A program made the position numbers and the translations under genes. 6,690 nucleotides of DNA from BS750m-G62 sp964577175. GTDB lineage: Bacteria > Planctomycetota > Phycisphaerae > FEN-1346. The notes below the pieces were generated by a model. That model was not told where the DNA came from and did no database searches. It saw only the letters and a program-made list of their open reading frames with translations. Positions 6,622 through 6,690 of this stretch are shown here, piece after piece; within the stretch, counting starts at the first letter, position 1; each line of letters begins with the position of its first letter. The stretch covers positions 1 through 6,690 of the forward strand of contig CAZNYC010000180.1 of assembly GCA_964577175.1 (NCBI GenBank). Reading direction: 5' to 3'.

Positions 6622-6690
6622 ATGCTGCGATCCCGTTCATATATAGCGCGGCCCTGTGTGGCCCGGCCGGTTTCTTGTGTGGCCCGGCCG
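6622..6690 (+). CDS. Start of an unidentified gene, cut by the window end
   Basis: The ATG at 6622 opens a frame that stays open for all 23 codons to the window end (MLRSRSYIARP, then CVARPVS and CVARP). It starts 4 nt after the stop of the DUF4175-like gene and has AAGGGGA at 6607-6613. That spacing is typical of a coupled operon gene and contrasts with the long repeat-filled spacers upstream. The visible part is too short to identify a family. Its basic start could precede a signal peptide or membrane helix, but no hydrophobic stretch is visible yet. Much of the visible sequence is a 21-bp repeat, so the frame could also be a chance reading of an intergenic repeat. If so, the real next gene lies further on. 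Confidence 0.4.
   Translation, partial: MLRSRSYIARPCVARPVSCVARP
6655..6690. repeat. 21-bp tandem repeat with GGCCGG palindrome
   Basis: TGTGTGGCCCGGCCG occurs at 6655-6669 and again at 6676-6690, a period of 21 bp with GTTTCT between; the second copy is cut by the window end. CGGCCGG (6664-6670) and CCGGCCG (6684-6690) are also reverse complements around a 13-nt loop containing CTTGT. The reverse complement of the inverted repeat at 1-24 has the same order of parts (CGGCCGG, CTTGT, CCGGCCG), so the two may be diverged members of one family. The period is a multiple of three and keeps the frame opening at 6622. Confidence 0.6.

Noticed and set aside
4305..6623. Long open frame on the - strand covering the DUF4175-like gene, the second repeat and the end of the preceding gene
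   Set aside because: It is antisense to two genes with clear membrane and domain structure. Its product is a low-complexity Arg/Gly/Pro/Ala/His-rich sequence and includes translated repeat (AERSEAS-type). Long antisense frames are expected at this GC content.
1..6690. New defence or mobile system built around the VWA proteins
   Set aside because: No nuclease, transposase, reverse transcriptase, toxin or CRISPR feature is visible. All three complete genes fit a known type of envelope-associated planctomycete cluster.

Overview
The window comes from a very GC-rich bacterium. Gene content and order suggest an uncultured member of the Planctomycetota, perhaps Phycisphaerae-like. This rests on recall of the MoxR / DUF58 / BatA / VWA / DUF4175-like clusters common in that phylum, not on a database search. 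All genes read on the + strand.

Layout: positions 1-67 are a leader with a 9-bp inverted repeat and a clear ribosome binding site. Positions 68-2257 encode a 729-aa BatA-like VWA membrane protein. Positions 2258-2436 are a spacer holding a near-perfect cloverleaf-like palindromic repeat. Positions 2437-4812 encode a second, larger VWA membrane protein (791 aa from the preferred start). Positions 4813-4955 are a spacer holding a degenerate copy of the same palindromic repeat. Positions 4956-6617 encode a DUF4175-like membrane protein (553 aa from the preferred start). A further gene probably starts at 6622, 4 nt after that stop and behind a strong Shine-Dalgarno sequence, and runs off the window. 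Its first codons include a 21-bp tandem repeat. No stretch over 300 bases lacks a gene.

How the genes fit together: the two VWA proteins share one plan. Each has two N-terminal membrane helices, a VWA domain, a beta-rich segment, a class I glutamine-amidotransferase-like fold without a visible catalytic Cys, and one C-terminal helix. Positive-inside reasoning puts the large domains of all three complete proteins outside the cytoplasmic membrane. In related clusters the upstream genes are a MoxR AAA+ ATPase and a DUF58 protein, which are thought to act with VWA proteins in folding, assembling or activating envelope complexes. Those genes are not in this window, so that link is inference.

The most unusual feature is the spacing DNA. 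Both internal spacers hold members of one interspersed palindromic family, and both window ends hold GGCCGG-rich inverted or tandem repeats. The genes themselves look like an ordinary planctomycete-type cluster; I see no convincing sign of a new defence system or enzyme pathway.
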